DNA of 64,000 nt, from positions 15,923,402 through 15,987,401 of the forward strand of contig OX387183.1 in the NCBI GenBank assembly GCA_947561395.2, in the 5' to 3' direction. The DNA is from Buxus sempervirens (lineage: Eukaryota > Streptophyta > Magnoliopsida > Buxales > Buxaceae). The notes under the pieces were generated by a model. That model was not told the origin of the DNA, made no database searches, and saw nothing but the letters and a program-made list of their open reading frames with translations. How positions within the stretch are numbered: the stretch's first letter is position 1; each line of letters begins with the position of its first letter. Positions 21,721-33,146 of this stretch are shown here, piece by piece. The position numbers and the translations under genes are program-made.

Positions 21721-22853
21721 CAATACAGAGGCTTGCAGGGCAGTACTTTCTCAGTGGAGGCAGAGTCTACAAGAAGTCATTCAATGATTCACTGCTACTA
21801 TGTGTTAAGGAGGACGAAGCTCAGAACTTGATCAATGAGATACACGGGGGTTTGTGCGATGCACACATAAATGGCCACATGTTTGCAAGAAAAATCCTGA
21901 GGATGGGGTACTACTGGATGATGATGGAGACAGATTGCTATACCCATATCCAAAAGTGCCATTTGTGTCAAATCTATGCAGATAACATCTATGCACTGCC
22001 AAACACATTGCATTCCAGGACTTCACCGTGGCCATTTGCTATATGGGGAATTGACATGATAGGCTAGATTCATCCAAAACCTTCAAATGGACATCGATTC
22101 ATTTTGGTCGCGATTGACTACTTCACCAAATGGGTAGAAGCCATGTCTTTTAGAGAGGTGAAGAAGTCCCATGTCTTGAGGTTCATCAAGAATAACATCG
22201 TGTGCTACTACCGTGTGCCTGAAGCTATCATCACAGACAATGCGATGAATTTGAATAATAAAGACATGGACAAGATGTGTGAAGACCTGAAGATCAGACA
22301 TCTTAACTCCACAGCATATCGGCCCAAGATGAATGGAGCAGTAGAGGCCGCCAACAAGAATCTGAAGATGATATTGGAAAAAATGGCAATTACTTACAAA
22401 GACTGGCACGAGAAGTTGCCTTATGCACTGCACGCATATCGGACATCAATCAGAACGTCGATTGGGGCAACCCCTTTCTCTCTAGTATATGGAATGGAAG
22501 CAGTCCTTCCTGTTGAAATACAGATCCCTTCACTTCGCATACTAAAGGAAGCTGAGATTAACGATGTTGAATGGGAACAGTCCAAATTTGACCAACTTCA
22601 GTTGCTAGATGAGAAGAGAATCAAGGCATTGTGTCATGGTCAGCTCTATCAACAGAGAGTGGCGCGGGCCTACAACAAGAAAGTAAAGCCACAACACTTC
22701 AAAGTTGGAGACCTTGTGTTGAAAAGGATATTTCCCCATCAAGACGATAACCGAGGAAAGTTCAAGCCAAACTACGAAGGGCCATTCGTAGTTCACAAGG
22801 TTTTGTCAAGAGGGGGTAATCCTACAAGAGATAGACAGAGCCATTTTTCCTGA
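21721..22853 (+). pseudogene. Tat element 1: integrase
   Basis: The zinc-binding HHCC region is encoded at about 21830-21985 (EIHGGLCDAHINGH then KCHLCQ). A TAG near 22065 separates it from the catalytic core. The core (about 22104-22450) has all three acidic residues: IDYFTKW (Asp), IITDNAMN (Asp) and MNGAVEAANK (Glu). The C-terminal part has the NYEGPFVV (GPY/F-like) motif near 22770. No chromodomain is visible, as expected for the Tat lineage. Confidence 0.87.
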
Positions 22854-23071
22854 GCCGATAAATGTAGACGCTGTCAAATTGTATTATACTTAAGATCATC
22901 CTAATTGAGAAATGAAGAGAGGCCATTTTGACTTTCCCTTAGACTGTAAATCCCTTAAAGCACCTTGAAGTCTTTAACCTTAGTTAGACACCTTTGAGCC
23001 TTAATAAATTCTTTCAACCCTATACAATTGTTCTACACAACAAGCTGGGCATTCATAGAGAATAAAATCCC

Positions 23072-23121
<50 letters not shown>

Positions 23122-24906
23122 AATGAACTCAACAAATCAAGCCTTTTGAGTCATTTGTCTTTTTTTTTTTATAACCCAAAACCCAGCCTACATTTCATTC
23201 TATCTTTAAGACCTCTCGGATCCCAAGAAGGATGATCCTGGCAAAAATCCAGTTTGCATTGGTTGGTGATGACGGGATCCATGGTTTCCAGAAACGTCGG
23301 ACACAGTGAAACCCCGAAAAAAGGGCGCTGCATGCAAAAATGACCAGTCGTAGTAAAAAAAAAAAAAGAACAAAAACAAAAAAAGAAACAAAAAAAACCC
23401 AAAAAAAAAACAAAAAAACAAAAAAAGAAGAAGAAGAAGAGGGAAATGGCATCAAAATGGTCAAAGTTTGGATTGAGCAGAGCAGAAAACAGAATGAGTC
23501 GAAAGCAAAACAGAACAGTGAATCAAGAAAATCTAAGAGATACCAGGGATGAACAAAGTGAAGTGGAAAGGGTTAAAGCCGGCAGACTGCGTCTGAGTCA
23601 AAGCATCACCGGCTTGTGATGACAATGTTACTAAAAACACTAGGCACACTTAGCCCCATTTGATCTTGGGACAAATCCTCTTGGAATTGCAAACACTTGC
23701 ACACACTAACACATCTACTTTTCTTCTGCTTATCTCAGCTTAACCGTTTTTTGAAATAATTTCAATTTTTATTGCTAACCTGAGTATAGAAGGTTCATGA
23801 ACTAGATAAAAGGCCCCCTATCTCTGTAGTGGGCAATGATCAGGAAAAGAAATCAAAAAGGACCTTTTGATGATACTCCCCAGCGAGTCACAACTGAAAG
23901 TTTCTCTCTTATGTAGGAACAATCAAGCAAGAGAAGGAGAAGATGGAAAAGAAGACCCCTTTCAACAAATCCCGAGTGAGGTCTTTTTCAAAAAAAATGA
24001 AGAGCCTCTCACTCCAGAAGCACTCAGCGCTCGACCAAAATTAACCAGTGAAAAGAAGGCAAGAACCCTCCCAAGGAAAGAGGGACATCTCCCATCAAAT
24101 CCTCGGTGGAGTTCCATCACCTAGGGAATGAAGCCTAAGGTGAGAAGGACATAAAGTGGCACCAGAGCAACGGCCAACAAGAGAAAAGATGGCATCATAT
24201 TTTCACTTGGATGAAGAAGATTGATAAAAGGCTTTTCCAAAAATTCCCCAGCAAAGTCATCTTTGAACTGGGAAAAGTCTTGACCAAAACAGGAGAGGAA
24301 TCATCCCGAGAAAGAAGACCTGAAGAAAAAAGAGAAAAAAAGAAGATTTCAATGCATGAAGAAACAAAAAAAATAAATTGCGGGTGAAATCCGCCCTCAT
24401 GTTGTAATTTTTGATTTACCACTTCTGTAAATAGAATAGGTTAGGTGTGCGAGCTCCTTTGAAGTGTCGAACAGCAGCAAGAGCACCTCCTTCCTTCCTC
24501 CCAAGAGCCTCGCAAAAATCCAAAGAGAATAAGTCTGAAAGGGTAAAAGAAATCAAAGGTCAAAAACACCTAAAAAGCTTTAATGGAACGAACAAGAGGA
24601 AAAGAACATTGTTCAGCATCTTTGCATCAACGCCGAAACAGGTCAGCGAATTTAAGTCCAACCCCATCTTTTTAACTTAAGCTAAAGGACATGGAATCTT
24701 TCCGAACACCAAATGGCAAGGAAACTCCCTAGAATTTGGAAGTGAAGCCAAAGCAATGCAGAGCTTGCAACAATGCTTCCCCTTCTTTGAAAGCATCAAA
24801 AGGACTTAGCTCATCAATAATGACGACAGAAATGCAAAAGGCAAAAACGAGGTTCTTTTAATCTTTGTCATTCATCAGCCAGGTGATTCCGGCAAAGAGG
24901 GGCAGC
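22854..24906 (+). other. 3' untranslated region of Tat element 1, ending in a polypurine tract
   Basis: I see no conserved coding domain. The stretch contains a (GA)n microsatellite, an A-rich block (23353-23440) and short frames without recognisable motifs. The last bases, GGCAAAGAGGGGCAGC (24891-24906), directly before LTR T2, form a plausible polypurine tract for plus-strand priming. Long 3' untranslated regions are usual in Tat elements. Confidence 0.6.
23075..23117. repeat. (GA)n microsatellite
   Basis: An uninterrupted AG/GA dinucleotide run of just over 40 bases in the 3' region of Tat element 1. Confidence 0.95.
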
Positions 24907-27854
24907 TGTAAGCACCTCATTTTTGCACCCCTCTAAAAAACCTGAGAGCAAAACCCTAAAAGACAGGTCTAAACCCTTAAGAGAAAAAGATAACATTTTG
25001 CCTGAGCCCAAATTGATTGCTATACCTTATCCCAATGGGTAGAGAATCCCGATATGGTTCCAACGCAATTAAGTTTGCAGGAATCGGAGCCCAGATGGAA
25101 AAGATATGAGCAAAACAGTCCCAAGGGCAAATTAGTCAAAACTAACTTAAAACGTCTTATTTAAGTTAATCAAGACAAATAAAAAATAATAAAAATCGGA
25201 AGAGCTTGATTCGCCCGAGTGGAGGCTGAGTCACCTCAGCCGTCAACTCAACCAAAAAAGGGGGAGAAAAATCGGAAGAGCTTGATTCGGCCACCGCTCG
25301 CATGAGCTAATTAGGGCAATTAGCAGTGCACGAAAAGTAACCGCACTTATAGTGCGGTTACATTTCACGTCAGTCTGCGCCTGACCAATTTGTCTCCCTA
25401 CTTAATGCTAAAAAGACGCCGCCGAACGGCACATGTTCTGCGGTTTCGAACAAACCACACATACTGTGCGGTTTAGACCAAACCGCACTGCATGTGCGAT
25501 TTTGTCCCTGTATACTATATAAAGCAAATTTGAACATGGGACAAAGGATGGTTTTTTTTAGCTGACTTCACTCCTCCTCTGCAACTCCCTTTCCAAATCA
25601 TATCATTCTTCTTCTCCAAGCTCTTAAACACTTCCAACCCATTCCCCAATCATCCGAGAACCTCACCAACTCCTTCTTCCTCATCTCCACCCAAGGAAGG
25701 AACCAAGGCTGCTGGTGGTGTTGAAAGGAGGTGCTCCAGCACTGGCTTTGCTTCAAGGAGGTGTACACTCATCACTTTAGAACCCCCAAGGTAATGTTTC
25801 CTACCATTTTTTTATCTCACATATGTAAGAATGAGGGTGTTTTATGAATGTCAAAAAGCCTTGTTTCTTGTTTGCTGAAATCTGTCCTTCAACATGATTT
25901 TCACATGTTTCCTTCTCATTCTACTATATGAAAAGTCTCCCATGGTAAGGGGAGTGCACGTGTGGTGCAAGAGAGGATGAGAGTGTTCTTTTACACTTTT
26001 TAAAGTCTCCAAAAGTTCTGTTTTTCTTTTTTTTTTATGATGTTATGCTCATTCGAATAGGGGGAGCTTGTTCCTTTTTCCTTTTTTTATTCTTGATCCA
26101 ATGTACCCTCAGTTAATCCCTCTACTATCCCTTCTCTTATTTATACTTTTTTTTTATCTCTATGGCAACTGATCTCTTGATGTATTTCACAGCTCATAAA
26201 ATTTTTATCTCTCATCTTATACCTTTCTGTAGATAAGGCCTCTTGTGTGTTTTGAAACCCCAAACCATGCTTAAAGTACCTTAAGCACCATCTCTAGCCA
26301 TAAAACGTGAAAAGAGAGCTTGGGGAAACAAGTATTGGGATTGATCCTTAGGCTTAGAACCATATTTTGGAAGTAATAATTGCATGATTGATTTAAATTC
26401 ATGTATGATTGATGTTTTGCATATGATTTTATTTTAAATCTAAGGAAATTATATAGATCTATGCTCTCTATAGTATCAGATCTCAATTATCTTCTAAAAA
26501 TTTGATTTCATACACAATTCCAAGCACACATCACTTGATTTTTTATCAAAATAGGCATATATCTTAGATCTATTACGCTCAATATAGTAGATCCGAGATC
26601 AAAGGCCTTAGAGCAATCTCTCAGGACTTATTGAGTTAATTTTAAGTGATTTTAATATTCTAGAGAAGAACTCATGGTCTAATTTCTCTTGAATCATTCA
26701 TAACTTCGTCATATGGATGAATTTTTTAATAATTCTAGAGACATATGATAGGTGAAGATGTCTAGTTTAATCCTGAACATTTTAGCAATTTATATGGAGC
26801 TAATTTTTCAAACCATTTGATTAAAGTTGATAAGTCAGATTAAATCAGATTAATGAACTTATCAATTTGATAGAGCATCAAAGGCTCATTTTAACTCCGA
26901 TTTGAGTGATTTCAATCTTTGAGTCTTCCTTTGTGAGTTTATGTTCAAATCTAATTGGTTTCAAGAGTTTTCACTTTAATTTGAGTTCTGTACATTTGAT
27001 TGACCCTATACTGGTCAATAGCAGTTACAAAGTCAATCTGTGATCCTCTAGGCATGTTTAAGAGGGCACACAAGCCACAAATGGATGAAGTTTTAAGTGA
27101 GGTCTATTCCATTCGAAAGATGGTACCTCATACTTTATTCACACCAATTTGCAAGGATTTATATGGAGCCAATCTCCACGAATAGAATTTCAAAGTTGGC
27201 TACTCACCGCTTTTACTGTTTTGCAATAGCAGTTTAGAACAATTGTATTTTCTTCGATTTCAATATGATTTAATTGAAATTTCTATTGAGTTTTCTACTT
27301 CATACAAGCTTTCAAATGGCTTTGATTTTACTCAATTTGAGTTTGAATTGAATGACTTATGGTATGTTGAGTTTTCTAAGCTTAAATGAATTAATCTTGA
27401 ATTGATTTTTCCAAATTTGTTTGAATTTGCTTTTCTTCAAGTTTTACCTTGATTTTTTTACTCAATCATGAAGTCTTAGATGTTATATATCCATAGAGAG
27501 AGACCAGGATTTATTGGACTACTCATATGGAAGAATCACACATCTATTTTTTTTATTTTACATGTTACTTTTGAGTATTTTATTTTGCAAGCAATTTTTA
27601 AGCATGAATAGCATATGGCAACCATCTTGTATGGATGAGTAGGGGTGCCTAAGACCTTCCCCTATTAATAACCTAACCCCCTTACCTGATCTCTGGATTA
27701 AACCATGAAGTAGAGCTACTTTTAGCTCTATTTGTACTTTTTATGCACATTTTGGTGTCTATTCACACTTTAACCTAAATGGTGGCAAATCCAATATTTT
27801 GTGAACCTCATGTGATGAAAATAAGGTCACGTAGATGATTTTACATGTCTCACA
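24907..27854 (+). mobile_element. Tat-type LTR T2
   Basis: It starts TGTAAGCACCTCATTTTT after a polypurine tract and ends GTCTCACA; length 2948 bp, close to T1 and T3. The last 80 bases begin with TGGCAAATCC, aligning with TGGCGACTCC in T3 and T4. A TATA box lies at 25516-25524. T2 is strongly diverged from T1 over most of its length, so it may be the 5' LTR of element 2 rather than the original partner of T1. A partial second copy follows immediately. Confidence 0.7.
25337..25524 (+). promoter_or_regulatory. Hairpin cluster and TATA box of LTR T2
   Basis: A perfect 11-bp stem GTAACCGCACT (25337-25347) pairs with 25351-25361 around a 3-base loop. AAACCACAC (25452-25460) pairs with 25466-25474, and AAACCGCAC (25480-25488) with 25494-25502, each with one mismatch. 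TATATAAAG follows at 25516-25524. The position matches the T1 and T3 clusters, but the stem sequence is unrelated to theirs. Confidence 0.65.
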
Positions 27855-29648
27855 ACCTCAAGCACCCTTTCTAACTATAAAACGTGAAGAGAGAGCCAGG
27901 GGAAACAAGTATTGGAATGGATCCTTAGGCTTATAACCACCTTTGGATGAGATAATTGCATATTTGGTTTAAATTCATGTATGATTGATGTTTTTACTTG
28001 ATTTTGTTTTAAATCTGGAAGAATTACATAGATCCATGCTCTCTATAGCATTAGATCTCAATTCTCTCCTCAAAATCTGATTTCCTACACAATCATATAC
28101 ACATCACTTATTTTTGCCAAAATAGGCATAGATCTTAGATCTACTATGTTCAATATAGTAGGTCTGAGATCAGAAGCCTTAGAGCAATCTCTCAGGACTT
28201 TTTGAATTGATTTCAAGTGATTTTAATCTTCTAGAGAATACCTCATGGTCTAATTTCTCTTATTTAAGCAATTTGCATCAATTTGGGTATATTTGGCTCT
28301 TCTTCTCCAAATAATGAGAGATTTGAGCCAAATCCTTGCCCTAAATGTTTTTGGGTGTTTTTCAACTCGTTTCAAGTGATTTCAAATCAAATCATATGGA
28401 TCAAGCACACACACACACACACACACACTATTTTGGCTTGATTTTACCTCAATTCTACAAATCTGGATGGGACCTGTACCCTGTCTAGATCATTCATAAC
28501 TTCGTCATATGAATGAATTTTTGAATGATTCTAGAAGCATGAGAAATGAGAGGATGTCTAGTGTAATCCTGTAAAATTTGAGCAATTTATATGGAGCCGA
28601 TTTTTCAAACCATTTGATTAAAGTTGATAGATCAGATCATATCAGATTGTTGAACTTGTCACTTTGATTGAGCACCAAAAGCTCATTTTGACTCCGATTA
28701 AAGTGATTTTAATTTTTGAGTCTTCCTTTGTGAGTTTATTTTCAAATCCATTTGGTTTTAAGAGTTTTTACTTTAATTTGAGCTTTGTGTACTTGATTGA
28801 CCCTGTACTGCTCAGTAGCAGATTACAGAGTCAATTTGTGATTCTCTAAGCATGTTTGAGAGGACACACAAGCTACAAATGGATGAAGTTTTTAGTGAAG
28901 CCTATTCCATTTGAAATATGGCACCTCATACTTCATTCATACATATTTTTAAAGATTTATGTAGAGTCAATCTCCCCGAATAGGCTTTCAAAGTTGGCTA
29001 CTCACTGCTTGTACAATTTTACAACTGCAACTTTAAACAAGTGTAGTTTCTTTGATTTCAATCGAATTTAATTGAAATTTTTACTAAATCTTCTACTTCA
29101 TATAAGCTTTCAAATGGCTTTGATTTCATTCAATTTGAGTTTGAATTGAATGACTTATAGTTGGTTGAGTTTTCCAAGCTTAGATGGTTTAATCTTGAGT
29201 TGAGTCTTCCAGATTTGCTTTATTTTGATTTTTTCAAGTTTTACTTTGATTTTTACTTGATCATGAGGTCCTAGAGGTGATAAATCCATAGAGAGAGTCC
29301 AGGATCTATTGGACTACTCATATGGAGAAATAACACATATGTTTTTTCTTTTTTTAAGTACTTTTTAATGATTTTTGTTTGCAAGCAATTGTTAAGTATG
29401 AATAGTATATGGCAACCATCTTGTATGGATGAGTAAGGGTACCTAACACCTTCCCCTACTCATAACTTAACCCCATTACCCAATCTATGGACAAGACCAT
29501 ATAGTAGAGCTACTTTAGCTCTATTTTGTTCTTTTTATACTCACTTTGTTGTCCATTCACACCTTAACTTGAATGATGGCAACTCCAACATTTTGTGAAT
29601 CTAGTTTGATGATCATGAGATCATGTTGGTGATTTTCCATGTCTCACA
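26276..29648 (+). repeat. Tandem direct duplication of the 3' part of LTR T2
   Basis: Unit 1 (about 26276-27854) and unit 2 (27855-29648) align along their whole length, for example at AAAACGTGAA, at TCATGTATGATTGATG, and at their ends, where TGGCAAATCC or TGGCAACTCC is followed about 75 bases later by TCTCACA. Unit 2 contains an extra segment of roughly 220 bp (about 28262-28487) that includes an (AC)n microsatellite. The duplication consists of the last half of an LTR joined head to tail to a full LTR. Confidence 0.8.
28406..28428. repeat. (AC)n microsatellite
   Basis: A pure AC dinucleotide run inside the extra segment of the duplicated LTR unit. Confidence 0.95.
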
Positions 29649-31810
29649 ACTGGAGATTTCACTAGGGACTAGTGGATTTAAGCCATGAATTGATTGTTTG
29701 ATTCATGCTTTGTATTGATAATGTTTGTTTTCTTGCTGTTTTGTCCAAATCTGTTAGAATGCTTTGGATGTTTGTTTAGAACTTGTAAGTTGACATGTTA
29801 GAACTAAGGATGCTTAACATGAATTGTATACATCTTAAAGCATGTTTGGTATGCTTTGCCGTGATTTTCATGCTATGTTGCTTGTATTTGTCTTTGATGG
29901 CATGACTTGTTTGTTTGATCTTGATTTTTTAAGAGCATGAATAGACTTTGAGCATGATAACTAAGATTTATAGGCTTGTCAGTGATAGGATGTTTAGCTG
30001 GTTTGTCATATCATGCTTGCTTGATTGCTTTGATTGAGCCATGCTAATTTGATATGCATGATTTGAATTTGTTTAGTAACCATAAGCATGCTTACGTGTT
30101 GTGACTGCTTTGTTATTTTTGTGCTTAATTGCTTCAAATGTGATCTCCATATCATGCCTTGATGAATGTGAATGTGAATATGCATGGCTACGAAAAAGAG
30201 TAGTAAGGGTGGAACATTGTATGAATGTTTCCTATCTTCTCAAATGCACTTGTACACATTTTTATTTTTTTTACATAGCCTACCTATCACCTATAGGAAG
30301 TTAAGCATACCTATCATCTTTGAGCTGATGATGTGATGACATTGTGGATCTTTTGATTCTATTCATACAATAAGCTTGAGCTCTCAGTTGCCACTAAGCC
30401 AAAACCCAAAACCCTCTTATGCTTGAAGATGGAGAAACACATTTTTGGCTAAAGTAAACCAATTACAATGGGGAATTGGGTTCGTAATTGAGGGGAGGCC
30501 GATTTGCATGATTTCAAGGCCCAAGGTATGATATGGATACCATATTAAAGGTAAACACAAGGTAACAAGGCAATTTTTATTCCTTATTTAAGAATTGCCT
30601 CTATGTGGTTTAAAGTGAAGCTTATGGTGTCCATATGTTTGGGATTTCATTTTTCCCAAAGAAATGTCATACCTTAGGATTGGTGTAGCCTATCTTAGAA
30701 ATCATTCTACCAAAATTCCTATAGGAGGCAACCTAATGTCCAAAATTCATGCATTTGGAGTCATATTTTGGAGGGAGCATGTGCCCTCTTTTGTAAAAAT
30801 GGTACTAATTCTCTTTTTGCAGGAAATCTGGAGGAAAAAGGGCATAAAATAAGTGCTGGTACAAGAGGCATTATTTACATTTAGTTTAGGAATTTTATTT
30901 TTCTTTGAAAGCCCAAGAAGGCAAATTTGTAATTTCTTTTCGGCCCTTGAAGGCACATTTGTATTTTATTTTATTTTCCTTCATTTATCTCTATTGAAGG
31001 CATGAAAAATCTGTTGTACATATTTGTTGTATATTTCTTCATTAATTTGATAATGTCTATTGGTCTTCATGCACTTTTTTTATAATGATTCAAGTGTCAA
31101 AGTCCAATTTTGGATAGTTCAGAAGCCACCCAATGGTGAACAGTGAGTTTGGATAAGTAATCAAACTAATAAATTCAATTGGGAAAACAAAAAGTTAAAA
31201 ATCTGCATTTAAGCATAAAACTGCCCTAAGTATACTGATTTAATGTGCCCTTAATTTTCTTACGGACATGGTCTGTCCGCAATATATATACGGAACTGCA
31301 AATCCATACTGAGTATACGGTTTTGTACTAAAAAATGAGCTGAGCATTTTTAACAAACAGATATGCATCCTTTTAATATGTAAATGATACATACAGATAA
31401 CAAACACTTTAGTGAGGATAAATGGCATTTATTAACCTCATCCAAATCAAAAGGTTAAGCACACTTTAGGTATTTTTTCACCAAGTTTGGGCATCTAACT
31501 TAACTTAAAGGTGCAAATGATGAAAGAAAAATCTGTTCGAATCAAATCCAATTTACACACTTCAATTTTAGGAATTGAACATCAAATCATACCAAGGTTT
31601 CAAAATATGTTCTAAACCCAACTTTTTAAAGTGTAATTCAATTTGAAAATATTAAAGAAGGAATTGAAATCATACTATCTACAAAGTTTGATAAGAACAT
31701 TCCAATTTAAAATTTTTTTCTTTAAGAAGAAGTTTTTTTAAACATAAAGTATTTAAAACTTTTAAAAGACTTCTTTTAAGGAAAAATTTGGTTATCAAAC
31801 CATAGGTCTC
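29649..31810 (+). other. Leader region of Tat element 2; candidate primer-binding site at its start
   Basis: It directly follows an LTR end (29648). TGGAGATTTCACTAGGGA at 29651-29668 begins with TGG two bases after the LTR, so it is a candidate primer-binding site; I could not assign the tRNA. No protein domain is visible in the rest, which is AT-rich with scattered repeats of TTTGATTG-type words. A small inverted repeat, CGGACA 31263-31268 with 31274-31279, lies next to a TATATATA run. Long leaders before gag are typical for Tat/Ogre elements. Confidence 0.5.
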
Positions 31811-32767
31811 TTGGGAACCTTGGAATCCCAAATTTCTAAAAATCTCTTTATGGGTCACTTGGAAACCATTGAATTCCAAGCAAATAAAAAAATCATCATA
31901 AAAAAAGAAGAAAGATTTAAAATCAACTTCTTTAAAGTAATTTGAGTTCCCTTCTCACTCAAAAGTTTTAAAAAAAGTTTAAAAATATCATGGGCCATCT
32001 GAAAGCCTTTGAATTTCATATTTTCCTCAAACTTTTCATAGGCCTCTGAAAGCCTTTGAATTTCAGATTTTTAACTTCATAGACCCTTGGATGCCTGAGT
32101 AATTCCATTGAGCCTTTCATAGGCACCTGAGAGCCTTTGAATTTCAGGAGTTTAATTCATAGGACAACTAAAGGCTTTTAAAACTTTAGATTTCATAGGC
32201 CACCAGTAGCCTTTGAATTTCAAATTTTCTTAAGCCTTAGGGAAGCTTGAGTAATTCCCTAATTTCATAGGCCTTCTAAAGCCTTAATTTAGAAACTCAT
32301 AGGATTGCTGGAAGCCTGAAATTCCAGATTTTTCAAAACTTCATAGGCCCTTGGAAGCCTGAGTAATTTTAAGAAATTTTCATTGGCCTAAGGAAGCCTG
32401 CTAATTCCTTAACTCATAGAATGGCTGGAAGCCTGAAATTCCAGATTTTTTTTTTAAAAACTTCATAGGCCCTTGGAAGCCTATGTAATTCTAAGAAATT
32501 GGCATAGGCCTAAGGAAGCCTGCGTAATTCCATAACTCGTAGGATCTCTGAAAGAATAAAATTTCAGAATTTTATCTTCACAAGCCTCTAGAAGCTTCCG
32601 TGATTCTAGAACCCTTCACAGGCCTCTAAAAGCCTGCGTAATTTCAAAAGGTTTTTGGAAACCTTAATTCCAAATTCATAGGCCCCTGAAAGCCTACGTA
32701 ATTTCAGGAGGCTTTGGAAGCCTTAATTCCAAATTCATAAGCCCTTGGAAGCTTGAGTAATTCCAAG
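31811..32767. repeat. Array of about 17 short inverted repeats with covarying arms
   Basis: Repeated units of roughly 40-80 bases carry CATAGGCC-like and GCCTGAGTAA-like words, each with a 5-8 bp hairpin stem. Examples: CTTGGAA 31858-31864 with 31874-31880; TCTGAAA 32045-32051 with 32061-32067; CTAAAG 32168-32173 with 32184-32189; TTAGGGAA 32237-32244 with 32255-32262; TTCTAAA 32274-32280 with 32288-32294; CTGGAA 32308-32313 with 32322-32327; TAAGGAA 32389-32395 with 32405-32411; TCTAGAA 32587-32593 with 32604-32610; CCTGAAA 32685-32691 with 32702-32708; TTTGGAA 32713-32719 with 32727-32733; CTTGGAA 32744-32750 with 32761-32767. The loop usually contains GCCT. Stem sequence changes between units while pairing is kept. 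Confidence 0.8.
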
Positions 32768-32917
32768 ACAATCCGTGATTTGTTTAAAAGCTTTTATTTT
32801 AGGCATTTCATATTTTGTGGGACATGTTGGAAGCTCTAAAATATTCCAATAATTCTTTTGGATGGTCTTTTGGGTACCATCCAACTTCTTTCAAGAAGGT
32901 TAATTTTAACCAAATCC

Positions 32918-32920
<3 letters not shown>

Positions 32921-32965
<45 letters not shown>
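32921..32965. repeat. (AG)n microsatellite
   Basis: An uninterrupted AG run of about 45 bases shortly upstream of gag of Tat element 2. Confidence 0.95.
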
Positions 32966-32967
<2 letters not shown>

Positions 32968-33146
32968 AAGAAAATATAAGAATATTCCAAACTCACGTTC
33001 ACCTAACCTGCATGCATGCATTCATAGGTGTGTGAATATGATTTTAATATGGTACTAATATTTCTTTTCCTTTTTCTTTTTTTAAAGGTTTTCAGCTACC
33101 TACAATCATTGCTCCCAAGCACATTACTATATCAAGGACACCCACC

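Larger units (their letters stand above)
5114..27854 (+). mobile_element. Tat/Ogre-type Ty3/gypsy retrotransposon 1 (composite, with nested insertions)
   Basis: The order is LTR T1, gag, zinc-knuckle/linker, protease, reverse transcriptase, RNase H, second (archaeal-type) RNase H, integrase, 3' untranslated region, purine-rich stretch, then LTR T2. The two RNase H domains in a row are the hallmark of the Tat lineage. Nested inside are a CACTA transposon (10574-16031) and a solo LTR (18108-20445). A purine-rich tract (GGCAAAGAGGGGCAGC, 24891-24906) directly precedes T2 and fits a polypurine tract. Several in-frame stops make the element non-functional. I see no matching target duplication around the whole unit, and the T1-T2 divergence suggests recombination between elements. 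Confidence 0.7.

Noticed and set aside
23169..23552. Phe-rich and Lys-rich open reading frames around 23200-23550
   Set aside because: They come from the A-rich block 23353-23440 and carry no domain.
31801..32770. Centromeric or classical satellite DNA
   Set aside because: The units vary in length and sequence, cover less than 1 kb and sit at a fixed place in a retrotransposon leader.
32808..33058. Ser/Leu- and Arg/Glu-repeat open reading frames on both strands
   Set aside because: They are translations of the (AG)n microsatellite at 32921-32965.
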